This document shows, piece by piece, positions 50,036-63,068 of a stretch of 64,000 nt of DNA. How positions within the stretch are numbered: position 1 is the stretch's first letter; each line of letters begins with the position of its first letter. The translations under genes and the position numbers were made by a program. Below the pieces are notes generated by a model that was given only the letters and a program-made list of their open reading frames with translations, made no database searches and was not told the origin of the DNA. Origin of the DNA: Aphidius gifuensis. Lineage: Eukaryota; Arthropoda; Insecta; Hymenoptera; Braconidae. The DNA lies in the NCBI RefSeq assembly GCF_014905175.1, contig NC_057789.1:29756555-29820554 (forward strand), given 5' to 3'.

Positions 50036-53000
50036 AACAACAACAGCAACAGCAGCAGCAACAACATTTCCCAGATCCACATAGTCAAAATATGAATCAA
50101 AGGATAATTCGTACAAATCAAGATTTAAATCAAACAGTACGAATAATGGGAAATCAACAAATATCACGTCCACCATTAATATCAACATTTGTTAATGACA
50201 GCCAAACGACATCTGAATCATCAGAAATACCAGACAATGTAACAGCTGAATTAGAAAAATTAGAACAAGAAGGTGCACCAATGGGTGAGGTCGAAGGGGT
50301 TAGTGCAATATTAGGTGACCTTGCTGATGATGATGATGAATTACTTGCTGAAATGGGAGCTGATTTTAATATACTTGAATATGCTGATCCAGAATTAGAT
50401 AATATAACTGGTGGTGAAAAAACAAATATACTTGATATGAATCTTGAAGAAGTTGAAGTTGAAACAAAAGATGATAAACAAAAAAAAGATACAAAAGATG
50501 ATGAACAAAAAACAGTTGAACTTGTTAGTCATACAAGTGGTACAAATAACATTGAAAGTACATCGTCATCTGGTGTTAATAATACATTAAATGTATCAGC
50601 AACAAATGTAGTACAAACAATGCCAACAATTCCTGTTTCATCACAAACACAACAAGTTGTTGTACAACAGCAACAACAACAACAACAACACCAACAACAG
50701 CAACAACAGCAGCAACTTGTTGAACAACAACGTAAACAACAACAACATGCTCAACTTGCACAACTTGCTCAACAACAACCAAATGAATCTTTGATATTAC
50801 AAAATCATCAAAATACAATGGCAATTCAACAACAAATGAATCAATATGTTCATCATAATGCAACAATTGGAAAACCAGTTACACCTGGTACTCGTTTAGT
50901 TATACCTGGAACACCAAATGGTACTGTTGGTATTGTTACAGCATCAAACACTGTAACAGTTAGTTATCAATCAACATTTCCAGTACAACGACAACAACAA
51001 CCTCAGCATATGCAATTACAACAACATAGAATGGGCATGAGAGTTGCTGGTGGTGTACAAGGTACACCAGGACGTGTTGTATCTGTTAGTCATATGGTTG
51101 GACCAAGAATGCCACTTGCTCCACCACCACCACCACCTCCACCACCATATCCCGGTCTTCCACCACCTTATCCAGGACCTGTACAGGTATGTTTGATTTT
51201 TATATTCTCATTTTTAAATTATTAACTATCATTTTTTTTTTAATATAAATTTTAAGCATCGCTTTTGAGTTTGTTGATTGTTCATTGGATTTTTTTAAAA
51301 TAATTAATCGAATTTTTTTATTTTAAAATGATTTTTCTTAATTAAAAAAAAATATAATAAGTACCTATTTTTTGTTTTTTTTTTATTTAAATTAATAAAA
51401 TAGAATCATTTTATTTTCATATAAAATTAATGTTTTTTTTTTTAATTTAAACATAATTTACAATTATTAAGGTGTTGGGAATTTTTACATACTAATAAAA
51501 AATTAAAAATAAATAATAAAAAGTAAAATTAATTCTAATATTGATAAGGGGTGTATAATATTTTACTTTTTATTATTTAAAAAAAATTAAAAAATATTTG
51601 CCGCGGTGTTTGCAATGCATTTTGGTGTTGGTGCATGTCTAGATGGGATCATGTCAAGGTGGGCGGGGTATGCCGAGACCGCAGTTACATATCGGTCATC
51701 AAATTCCCGTACCGGGTCCACCGATGGCACCAGTGGTACACTCGGGTGTTCCACCAATTGTGCCTCATCAACATCGTAGACCCCTGCTTCTCCAGGTGAG
51801 CAAGTCATGGGGCATTTACAAAAAAAAAAAAAAAACATAATAAATAATCTCTATGTATATATATATATTAAATGATAGATGCGGTTATATATTTGTTAAT
51901 CATAATATTATTAACAATTTAATGATAAGAAAAAAATTTATTAATAAATATTAAAGTTGCTGTTAATATTTTATTTGATAAAAAAAAAAAAAGCATTGTT
52001 ACACTGGCTGCAGCAATTATATTTATAAGTGCATGTTGTAGATGTTTATAAGTTGATAAAAAAAAAATAATAATAAAACTAACAACTTGTAATAAAAATA
52101 TAAAAAATTTTATTGGAGAAAGTGACGTTAATTCTCAGCAGTCGTGTTCGCAGGAGCAACCATTGTTACTTGAGGATCTTCTGGAACAAGAAAAACGTGA
52201 ACAAGAAAAACAACAACAACAACAACAACAGCAACATCATCAACAGCAACAACAACAACAGGTTGAAACAAATACACCAACAGGTGGTCCATTATTGAGT
52301 GACAGTGATTATGAACGTCTTCGAGCTGATGTATTGGGTGCACCATCACTTGGTTCACCACCACAAAGTATTATAACTGGTCCAACAACTGGTCCAATAA
52401 TAAGACCAACTGGACAATCAAGACCTCCATCAGCACCAGGTACACCATGGCCTCAAGGTATTCCTGATGCAAATAAACTTATTGTACAAACACCTAGACA
52501 ACCAATTGCAACACAAACACCAACAGAATGTAAGTTTTTTAATTAATTTTGTTCTTATTATATTTTATGATTTATTTATTTATTTATTTATTTTATTATT
52601 TATTTATTTCAGCGAGAGTAGCAACATTTAATATTCCACATTTACCACCACCTCCATTGCCACCTGATGTTATAATAACTGATCAAGATCGTCATGTACA
52701 ACAACAATATGAAAATTGGTTAACAGCTAAACATCAATCACTAACACAACAAATAAAATATTATGAAACTGAAGTTGGAAAATTAAGAAAAGCTAGAAAG
52801 TCATTGAATAGTAAACAACGTCAAGCTAAAAAAACAAATAGTATATTACCAGAAACAAATGCTGCTGATTTACAAAGAATAACTAGTGAACAAAATGTAT
52901 TACAAAAACAACTTGATATGTGTAGAAAAGCAAATCGTCCTCATACAATATTAATGCAAGATTATCAAAATAGACAACAGCAAAAACAACAACAGCAACA

Positions 53001-53600
53001 ACAGCAGCAACAACAGCAACAACCAAATGAGGCTTGTTCTCCATTAATGTCACCATCACAACATTCATCATCACCGATGCATAGTCCAGCTGCACTGATA
53101 TCACACAGTCCTGGACCAGGTAATATTGTAGCATCAACAATGATACAACATTCACCAGTGACAACAATGATACAACACAGTCCAAATCCACCAATGTTAC
53201 AACACAGTCCTGGTAATCAAACAAATCAAACAAATCAAGGCACAATGTCACCTCTTGGTATGCAACAATCACCACGTATTGGTACACCACATTCACAAAG
53301 TGAAGAAAGTCCATTTTCGCCAGGTGCAATGCCATCACCAGGTATGTGTGTACCAACTGTAACAAGAATGACATCACCACAACATCGTGCTATCAGTAAT
53401 CGTTTAGTAACATCACCAAGTACACAACAAATTATAAATGATCCAAATGTTAGATTACAAAATATACATCAAAGATTTATACGTCCAACGGCTGTCAATG
53501 ATATTGGACAAAGACCAAGATTACAAATGCAAGCTGGAATAATATATAATCAAAGATCACCACTTGGTAGTCCACAACCAGTACAGCAACAGCAACAACA

Positions 53601-53632
<32 letters not shown>

Positions 53633-56600
53633 AACAACAAATGATGACACAACAACAACATCAACAAATGCTTCATCGACAACAACAAATGTTACAACAA
53701 CAACAACTTGATAATATTAGTCAACAAGATCTTATTAATCAAAGAAATTTACAAATTGCTCAACAAAGACAATTACTTCAACAACAACAGCAACAGCAAC
53801 AACAGCAGCAACAACAACAACAACAACAACTTCAACAATTAAATATAATTCAAAAACCACCAAGTTCACCGATGATTCAACAACCAGCAAGTTCACCAAG
53901 TCCACAATTACATCAACAAATACAACAAAATTATAATCAACAACAACCACCAAGTTCACCAATGCCAAGAAGTCCAATGGTACAACAAACAATGGGCTCA
54001 CCAATGTTACAACAACAATTGTCACAAAATTCACAACCACCAAGTCCAATGGGAACGAGAATTCATCAACAACCAACATCACCAATGGTGTCACAATATC
54101 AACCAACAAGTCCAATGTCAAGAAGTCATCCATCAACATCACCAATGTTACAACATCAATTAAATAATCAACATCAACCACCAAGTTCACCAATGCCAAG
54201 AAGTCCAATGGTACCATCACCAATGCAAATACAACGTAGACAATCATCATCAGGAAATAGTCCAGCAATGCCTGATAGACCACAAAGTGTTGAAAATCCT
54301 GGTACACCACGTACACCACATCAATATTCACAAAATTCAATTATGCAAAATTCAATTGATCAGCAACTTCAACAACAAACTGATTCACAACAGCAGCAAC
54401 AACAACAACAACAACAACAACAGCAATCAATTGAATTATCACAAAATCGTGGTGGTGGAAATCCTCATGATCCTTTAAATCCAATACCTCGATTAACTGG
54501 TTTTGGTAGATTTGGATATTTTAGACTTGGATTACGTGGTGGTTCACCAATGTGGTCAACAAAGCCTGTATCAAGCAAAGGCAAAACAACAGAAATAAAT
54601 AAAATTTCTACGACAACAGCGGCAACAACAACAACCACAATAACAACTACTGCTACTACTACATCATCAACTGCAACAACAACAGCAGTAACAGCAACAT
54701 CTACAACAACCACAACAACAACAACAAACAATAGCCACAGTGATAAACCAAATACATCAGCAATGGTACATCGTAAAACAGGTATTTCACAATCAAAAAT
54801 AAATAGTCTTGTCTGCGCTGATTATAATGATTTTGATGATGATTCACATACTCCACCCCAAACACCGCCAACAACGGTTAACGATAATAATAATAGTAGT
54901 AATAATAATAATAAATTAATAAATCAACAACAAAATTATTTATCATCAACAACAAATAAATTAAATGACAATAAAACAAATACAAGTAATTTGCCCATAG
55001 GAAGTCCATGTGATAAATTGGTGGTCGATTCAATGCCAGATACAACGGACTATGATGATGATAAAACAATAGTCAATCAAGAAGTAACACTAAGTTCAAC
55101 AGCACAAGGTGATAATGATGATATAACTGTTATACAAGATTTTGGTGAATCAACACTTGATGTTGCATTGGGTGGTCTTGATCCAGATATGCAAGAAGAA
55201 TATGTTTTATTTGAGCCTGATATGGTTGTTGGTTTAGTTGACAGTGATGATGATATGGGCCATGCACTTGTTAACAACAGTGATCAAACACATGACATTG
55301 TACAAATATTAGAAATTGAAGAAACAAATATTATCGATGATGACGATGATGATGATGCTGCTGAGCATCAACTTGTTGATGAAGATGATGATGAGGATGA
55401 TAATAATATTGGTATTAATGTCGGTGATGATGAAGATGAAGAAGAGGAAGAAGAGGAGGAGGAAGAAGAAGATGAAGATGATGTTGTTGATTGTTTAAGT
55501 GATGATGATTTAATTATTCAACATAATAAAAGTAATAATAAAAAAAATCATATATCAAGAAGATTAAGAACTGGCAAAAGATTAGTAACTGTCACTGAAT
55601 TAACAGATCAAAATGACATCAACATCAATCAATCACCTGGTACATCACCATTATTAGAACATGATGAAAGACAAATACACTCAGATATTATGGAACTTGT
55701 TGAAAATTCAAATATTGTTATTATTGAAGAAAATGATAAACCAACTGATGATGATGATAATAATATTACAAATGATAATTTACAAAATGAAGAAACATTA
55801 AATATTATTGATAATAAATCAATGAAAAATAATAAAAATATTTTTAATGAAAATATAAATACTGATGATTTAAATTTAAATAATGATGATAATATTGGTG
55901 ATTCATCATCATCAACATCAGTGACAACAACAACAACGACGACAACAACAACAATAACAACAACACCAACAATTGTCAATGATGATGATGAAGAATTAAA
56001 TAAAAATATTATTGAAAATAATGAAATGAAAAATGATTCAACAACAAATGATAGTAATGAAAAATTAAATGAAATAAATTGTGATAAAGATAGTAGTGTA
56101 TTATTAGAAAAATTACATAATTCAATAAAACCAACAGTTAGTAATAAATTAATACCATTAACAACATTGACAAAAGTAAAATTAAAAAATATAAAATTAT
56201 CAATAAATGATAATGATAATAATAAAAAACAAAATGATATATTAGTTACAAAAAATATAGAACAAATAACAGATATATTTGATGATGATAATATTGTTGA
56301 AAAAATAAATTCACCAGAATTATCAGATGATAATAATTCATCAGAAACATCAACAACAACAACAAATAAAAAAGATGTATTAAATACAACTGATGAATTG
56401 GAAAGTATGCTTGAAGCAATTCATAATCAAGATGAAAATATATCAAATGGTGATAATAAAATGGATAATTTAGAATCATCAGAATCATTAAAAGTATTAT
56501 CACCAGGTCCTGATGAGTTGTCTCTAGTCAATATATTGGAAAATGATATAGAACCTATAGGTGATTGTAAAGATTTAGATAAATGTGAAACAAATAATGA

Positions 56601-59600
56601 TAAAGAAATTATAAATGATGATGATAATCATCAATTAATAAAAAAAGATAAACAACAACAACAAGATGAAATAGCAACATCAACAATAACAACATCAACA
56701 TTATCAGATAATTTAAAAGACGATGATAATACTGATAAATCATATATTGATAATATTAATACAGATAATATGATTGGTGAATCACAAGAAGATATATTAG
56801 ATATGATTCATAATATAATATCTGCTAAACCAGAAATGGCAAATTCAGATCTTCTTGAAGAAGATAGAACACGTAAATCAAGTTTATCATATCAATTACC
56901 AGTACCATTGGCATCACCACCTTTAAATTTTCTTCAAGATTCATTAATTGAGCTTGAGCAAACAACAATGGACAATGAATCATCATCGTCATCGTCACAA
57001 TTATATTCAACAACTGATGCAAAATCACAGAGTCAAAAATTAATATCATCTGTTGGTGGTGATGGTAAAAAATCTTTTTCATCATCCTCGGCACCTGTAA
57101 CAAATTCACAAGTAGCAACAATTGCTGTTTCAACAGTTGCACAATTACAAAAAAATACAACAACAATACCACACTTGTCACCTTTATCAAAACCAACTGA
57201 ATTAACCTCAAATGTCGTTAATAATGCTCATCAATTAAGAACATTGTTATCATCAATTCATACAAATAATAATTCATCAAATAATGCAGCAATAACAACA
57301 AGTGGACAATCAGCATTAGTTACAATGGTGTCATCAGTATCAAAAAGTGGTGGTAATATTATTATAACATCAACAACAACACCATCAAATTCAATAATAT
57401 CATCAAGTGGGAATTTAAATTTTCGTTTACAAACAATATCATCAACAGGTGTATCAAAATCAATTGATACAACAACAACAACAACAACAAAACAATATCA
57501 AAATCAGATAACTAAAGATAATCAGACAACATCAAGTGTTACAAATTTAAATAAAACAACTCCTGTAACATCAACACAATTAAATCGTATATCAGCAAGT
57601 AATATTGGTGAAGTTATTGCTAATTTACCACCACCATCAACGACAATAGCACGTACAAATAATTCTGGAATATCTATAACATCAAATGCAATGCTAAATG
57701 CAATGTTATCAACATCATCAAAACCATCAATTGCTGGACGTGTATCAAATACAATATTAACACCATCAAGTAATTTATTAAGTTCAGCATTGCCATGTAC
57801 AACAATACAAAGACCAGTTAATTTACCATCAGCTCTACAAGTTGGAGCAACAGCTGCTGCATTACCATCTAAAAATTTATTAAATCAAAATTTAATAACA
57901 ACAACAAATTCAATACAAACAGCTAGAACAGTTGTACCATCAATGACAAATACAATTCATGTTACAACATCAATATTACAATCAACATTATCACAAGCAC
58001 CAACATTATTACATTCACAATTGACATCTGGATCTGTTCAGTACAAATCAACTGGTATATTACCAATTGATAAAACCACTAATGAACAAGATAATATACC
58101 AAAAATACAAAATAAAAATGACGATGATTTAGTTAATAAAATATTACCAGTAACAACAGCTAATACAACGACAACAACAGTGGCAGCAGCAGCAACAACA
58201 GTTGCAACAACATCACAAGCATCACAAGTAATAACGACAGCATCAACAACAACAACATCATCATCATCAATAACGACAACAACAGCAACAACATCAGCAA
58301 TACCAACATTAATAACAACAACAAAAATAGATAATAATGAAATTGGAAAAATATTAAATTCAAATAGAATGGAAGAATCACAAAATGTATTATTAAAACA
58401 ACTTTTACAAAATACAGCATGTGCAACAACAACAACAACCACAGCAGCATCATCAACAACACCACCAACATCAACATCAACATCAACAGGTTTACAAAAT
58501 GTTCTTTCATTAGAAGCACAATTATCTCGTCCACCACCGATTGCTGTTGCAGCACCATTATTACCTCCATTAATTAATAAAATAGCATCAGCAAAACCTG
58601 TACCAACAAAACAAATATTATCAAGAGAAACATCATTTGTTTCACAATCAATGCCATTAAAATCACCAAGTCCACCAAATAAAGATGAAACAAATAAAAT
58701 ATTAAATGTATCAATTGCTTCAGTATTATTATCATCATCAAGTAATACAAAAACAACAGATACAATTGGTAAACAAATTTTATGTCAAACAAAAGTTACA
58801 AATGCAATTCAAGGAAATCAACAAATAATTAAGCCATTATCAGCTGCATCACCATTACCATCATCTCCATCATCAACAATTGTTAAAACAAATTCACCAT
58901 TACAATCTGAAATTAGTTTATCAAATAACAACACAACAATTGGACAAATAACAACAATTCCAACAACATTATTAACAAATGAATCAATTGTATCAACAAC
59001 ACAATCACGTAATCGTCTTACCAATGTTGTATCAAGTACATATACTAAAATAATAACAACATCAAAACCTGGTACAATGCAACCTGGTATTGGAAAATTA
59101 ATTCAATTAAATTTACAAAATTCACAACCAAGTACACCAATTTCAACACCACCACATACACCAAGACCACAAACTCCAACATTACAACAAACATTTGATG
59201 TTCGTAAACAAACACAAATTGTTCAACAACAAAAACAACATGATCAACAACCATCAGTGCCTAATTCAATGGCCCATACAATGGGACATCAAGTAAATTT
59301 ATCACAGGGTACAATTTTACAACAACAACAGCTGCAGCAACAGCAACAGCAACAGCAACAACAACAACAACACACAGTGCCTTTAGTTGAAGTTAAAAAA
59401 GAAATTCTTGATGAAGTATTATCTGGTAGTACATCACAACCACAGCAACAACAACAACAACAACAACAACAGCAACAGCAACAACAACAAACTGATAATA
59501 AAGAATTTTTAATAGCCAAAGAAGAGCCTATTGATGGCTCAACTGATGATAAAACTGATTTAAAAAAATTAAAAAGACGTCAATATCAACAAAAACGACG

Positions 59601-62600
59601 ACAAAGCCAAGGTAAAGATGCATCTGGACCACAGAAAAAAAGATCAAGAAAAGTATCACGTCATGATGAAGATTATGATACATTTATTGACAATGTTATG
59701 ACTCAATTACGTCAATTACCAACAATGGTTATACTTGAACCTTTGCTTGGTCGTAATTATGGTATATGTCCACCATTTGGCACTGGTGATTTAACAAAAT
59801 TATGTACACAAAAAGATTATAATACACGTACTGGTGATTTAACTGGTGCATATGGTATTGCACGTTTAATTGGTGTATCTGATCATTATACAACACAACC
59901 ATTTGGTGAATCAGAACCATTACAACAACAACATCAACACCAACTGCAACAACAGCAGCAACAACAACAACAACAACAAGCAACAATAACAACACAACGT
60001 GGTTTTTATGATCAAGAATTTCCACCATTAAAGCTTGATGATAATAACAGTGATAAAAAAGATAATACATCATCAATAAATCGTGATATTGATACACCAG
60101 ATACAATTGTAAGTTCATCATCACCAGAATGTGTTATACCAGAATTTGTTAATCGTTTTCCTGGCTTAAAATTATATGACGATGAGTCAGATGATGAGAG
60201 TGATTGGTTTAAACGTGTATCACCAGTTATACCAATAATATCACCAATACCAATACGTTTTAAACCACAACCAATAAAAGATACATTATTAAAACAAGAT
60301 AAAGAAAATTTATATATTAATAATAAATTAATTTGCAATAATAATATTAATAATAAAACATCGTTGAGTGGTAATAATGGTGGTGTTGGTGGTTTACGTG
60401 ATAGTGCAAATGTAACAGTAACATTAACATTAAATAGTCATGCTGCTGATGATATAATGGGTGTACTTAAAGATTTAGCAAGTATATTAAATATAACACC
60501 ACCAAATAATTATCAAATTGTTGAGCGAACAACAACACCACCAAGTCAAAAATTAGGTTTATACAGAACAAAAGGTAAAGATGGCAAAGAAGGTGCACCA
60601 ATTGATATACAAAGTATATTAAATGGTGCTGCAAAATTTTGTCGTCATTGTGATGTTGTTATATTAAATAGTTTAATACGTAAAAAAATATCTGATTTAC
60701 CATTTTTAAATAAAGATGAAATTGAACAACCAAGTGATGAATTATGTTTTTGTTCAGCAGCATGTTATATGCAATTTGCATTAATGCATCGTTCACCAAA
60801 TTTTAATAATAAAACAACAACAATTATTGATCATATTTATCAACAAAAACAAGATAAAAAATTAGGAATTTTAAAAGAATTTAATAATAAAAATATAAAT
60901 ATAAATAATAATAATAATAGTATGAATGATAAAGATGCTAATGATGATAATAATATATTAAAAAATTACAACAATAATATGGAAATTGATGATATAAATA
61001 AACAAAAAATAGATATTATTAGAATAAAAAATGAAAAAAGTGAAATTGATGATAATATTAATGATGTTAATGAAATAATTATGATGGATAATAATAAATT
61101 AATAAAAGATGGTAAAATAAGAGCTAAAAAACATGCTGCAAATGATAATAATATTGTTGATGGTAATGTTGATGATGTTGATAATAATAGTGGTGATTCA
61201 ATTGATCATAAACCACCACCAAATAAATTATTACGTGGTTTACGTTATAAGTTATGGTCACTTGGTAGTATACAACCATTAAAAAAATATAAAAAACCAA
61301 CAGATCGTGAAATAACAGAGACCCTATTTCGTATGGGTATAACAGTTGTACCAAGTAAAACAGATGACAGTCGTTATTGTATGTTTTGTCAAAGTCAAGG
61401 TGACAGTACATCTGATGGACCAGCTCGTTTACTTAATTTTGATGTTGATAAATGGGTACATTTAAATTGTGCATTATGGTCAGAGGATGTTTATGAAACA
61501 GTTAATGGTGCCTTAATGAATTTAGATACAGCACTACAACATAGTTTAACACTCAATTGTATAATATGTAATAAACCAGGTGCAACAGTAAAATGTTTTA
61601 AAATACGTTGTACAAATGTTTATCATCTTGGTTGTGCTGTTAAAGATGGTTGTGTTTTTTATAAAAATAAAAGTACATATTGTTCACAGCATATACAAAA
61701 AAATGAAAAAGACAATGAATTAACAACACTATCAGTTTATCGTAGAGTATATGTTAATAGAGATGAAAATCGTCAAGTTGCTGCTGTTATGCATCATACT
61801 GATCATAATCATTTGTTACGTGTTGGTAGTTTAATATTTTTAAATGTTGGACAATTATTACCACATCAATTGTTAAATTTTCATACGACAAATCATATTT
61901 ATCCAGTTGGTTATAAGATTATACGTTTTTATTGGAGTATGAGACGACCAAATAAACGTTGTCGTTATGTATGTTCAATTCATGATGTCTCTGGACGTCC
62001 AGAATTTCGTATATTAATACAAGAAATATCACAAGAAGATGTTGAATTACGTGATGCAACACCAAGAGCTGTATGGAATCGTATACTTGAACCATTAGCT
62101 GAATTACGTAAACGTGAAAATTCAGTACAATTATTTTCACGTTATGTTTCTGGTGAAGATTTATTTGGTCTAACTGAACCAGCAATTGTACGTGTATTAG
62201 AAAGTTTACCTGGTATTGAAACATTAACTGATTATAGATTTAAATATGGACGTAATCCATTGCTTGAATTACCATTGGCTATTAATCCAACTGGTAGTGC
62301 TAGAACTGAAGCTAGATTACGTAATCAATTACCATGGAAAAGACCACATACACAAAGAACAGCAACATCAACAGCAAGAACACCATTTTCATCAACAACA
62401 ACTGTTGCTGGTGAAGTTGCATGTCCATACTCAAAACAATTTGTACATTCAAAAAGTTCACAATATAAAAAAATGAAACAAGAATGGAGAAATAATGTTT
62501 ATTTAGCTAGATCCAAAATTCAAGGTCTTGGTCTTTATGCTGCTAGAGATTTAGAAAAACATCAAATGGTCATTGAATATATTGGTGAAATAATAAGAAC

Positions 62601-63068
62601 CGAATTATCAGAATTTAGAGAAAAACAATACGAAGCTAGAGTAAGTTTTATTAATATTTTTTTGTAATTTTAATTAACATTTTGATTATTTATTTATTTT
62701 TATTTATTTTCTATTTTTTAGAATCGTGGTATTTACATGTTTCGTTTGGATGAAGAACGAGTTGTTGATGCAACGTTGAGTGGTGGTTTAGCACGTTACA
62801 TTAATCATTCATGTAATCCAAATTGTGTTGCTGAAATTGTTGAAGTTGAACGTGATCTTAGAATTATAATATTTGCAAAACAACGAATCAATCGTGGCGA
62901 TGAGGTAAATATTATTTTAAATTAACAAAATTTCACATAATTACATCAATAATTTATTAATTTTTTCGATTACAGCTTGCGTATGATTATAAATTTGACA
63001 TTGAAGATGATCAGCATAAAATTGCTTGTGCATGCGGTGCACCAAATTGCCGCAAATGGATGAACTAA
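39889..63068 (+). CDS. trr/Lpt (KMT2C/D): KMT2C/D-type histone H3K4 methyltransferase (unsplit Lpt + trr)
   Basis: Thirteen coding exons join in frame into about 6,596 residues: 39889-40054, 40144-45057, 45129-45253, 46029-47123, 48277-48421, 48515-48615, 48706-49645, 49730-51186, 51643-51795, 52139-52529, 52613-62640, 62722-62904, 62976-63068. Domains in order: extended PHD (about 184-375), PHD fingers (386-575), second PHD cluster (794-973), HMG-box (about 1682-1735), the family motif LLLEDLLEQEKREQ in exon 10, an LLKQLL nuclear-receptor box near 5088, second extended PHD (about 6083-6189), FYRN and FYRC (about 6204-6360), a WDR5-binding Win motif GSARTE near 6389, SET with YINHSCNPNC, and post-SET CACGAPNC. 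It monomethylates H3K4 at enhancers within the COMPASS-like UTX complex and coactivates nuclear receptors such as EcR. Poly-Gln tracts are extensive. Starts of exons 4 and 10 are the least certain joins. Confidence 0.93.
45254..46028 (+). other. KMT2C/D intron 3
   Basis: 775 bp from GTAAGT to a CCGACAG acceptor with a weak pyrimidine tract, AT-rich, with a TTAA repeat at 45789-45812. The downstream exon could alternatively begin a few codons later; the upstream open frame in this intron is not protein-like. Confidence 0.6.
47124..48276 (+). other. KMT2C/D intron 4
   Basis: 1,153 bp of AT-rich intron from GTGAGC to TACATAG. Nothing else recognised. Confidence 0.7.
49970..50068 (+). repeat. 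Long poly-Gln CAA/CAG tract in KMT2C/D exon 8
   Basis: More than 30 consecutive Gln codons, mixed CAA and CAG, the longest homopolymer in the window. The CAA interruptions would limit slippage. Similar but shorter tracts lie in exons 7, 10 and 11 (for example 53583-53640, 53781-53832, 54389-54426, 59326-59370). Confidence 0.95.
51187..51642 (+). other. KMT2C/D intron 8
   Basis: 456 bp from GTATGT to GTCTAG, AT-rich until the last 40 bases, where composition shifts toward that of the GC-rich exon 9. Nothing else seen. Confidence 0.65.
51796..52138 (+). other. KMT2C/D intron 9
   Basis: 343 bp from GTGAGC to TTCTCAG, AT-rich. A neighbouring CAG three bases later gives a CAGCAG tandem acceptor, so one Gln codon of exon 10 may be optional. 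Confidence 0.6.
55322..55510 (+). repeat. Acidic Asp/Glu tract in KMT2C/D exon 11
   Basis: GAT and GAA/GAG trinucleotide runs encode a continuous acidic segment inside the long disordered part of the protein. Typical of transcription regulators; a trinucleotide-slippage origin is likely. Confidence 0.8.
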
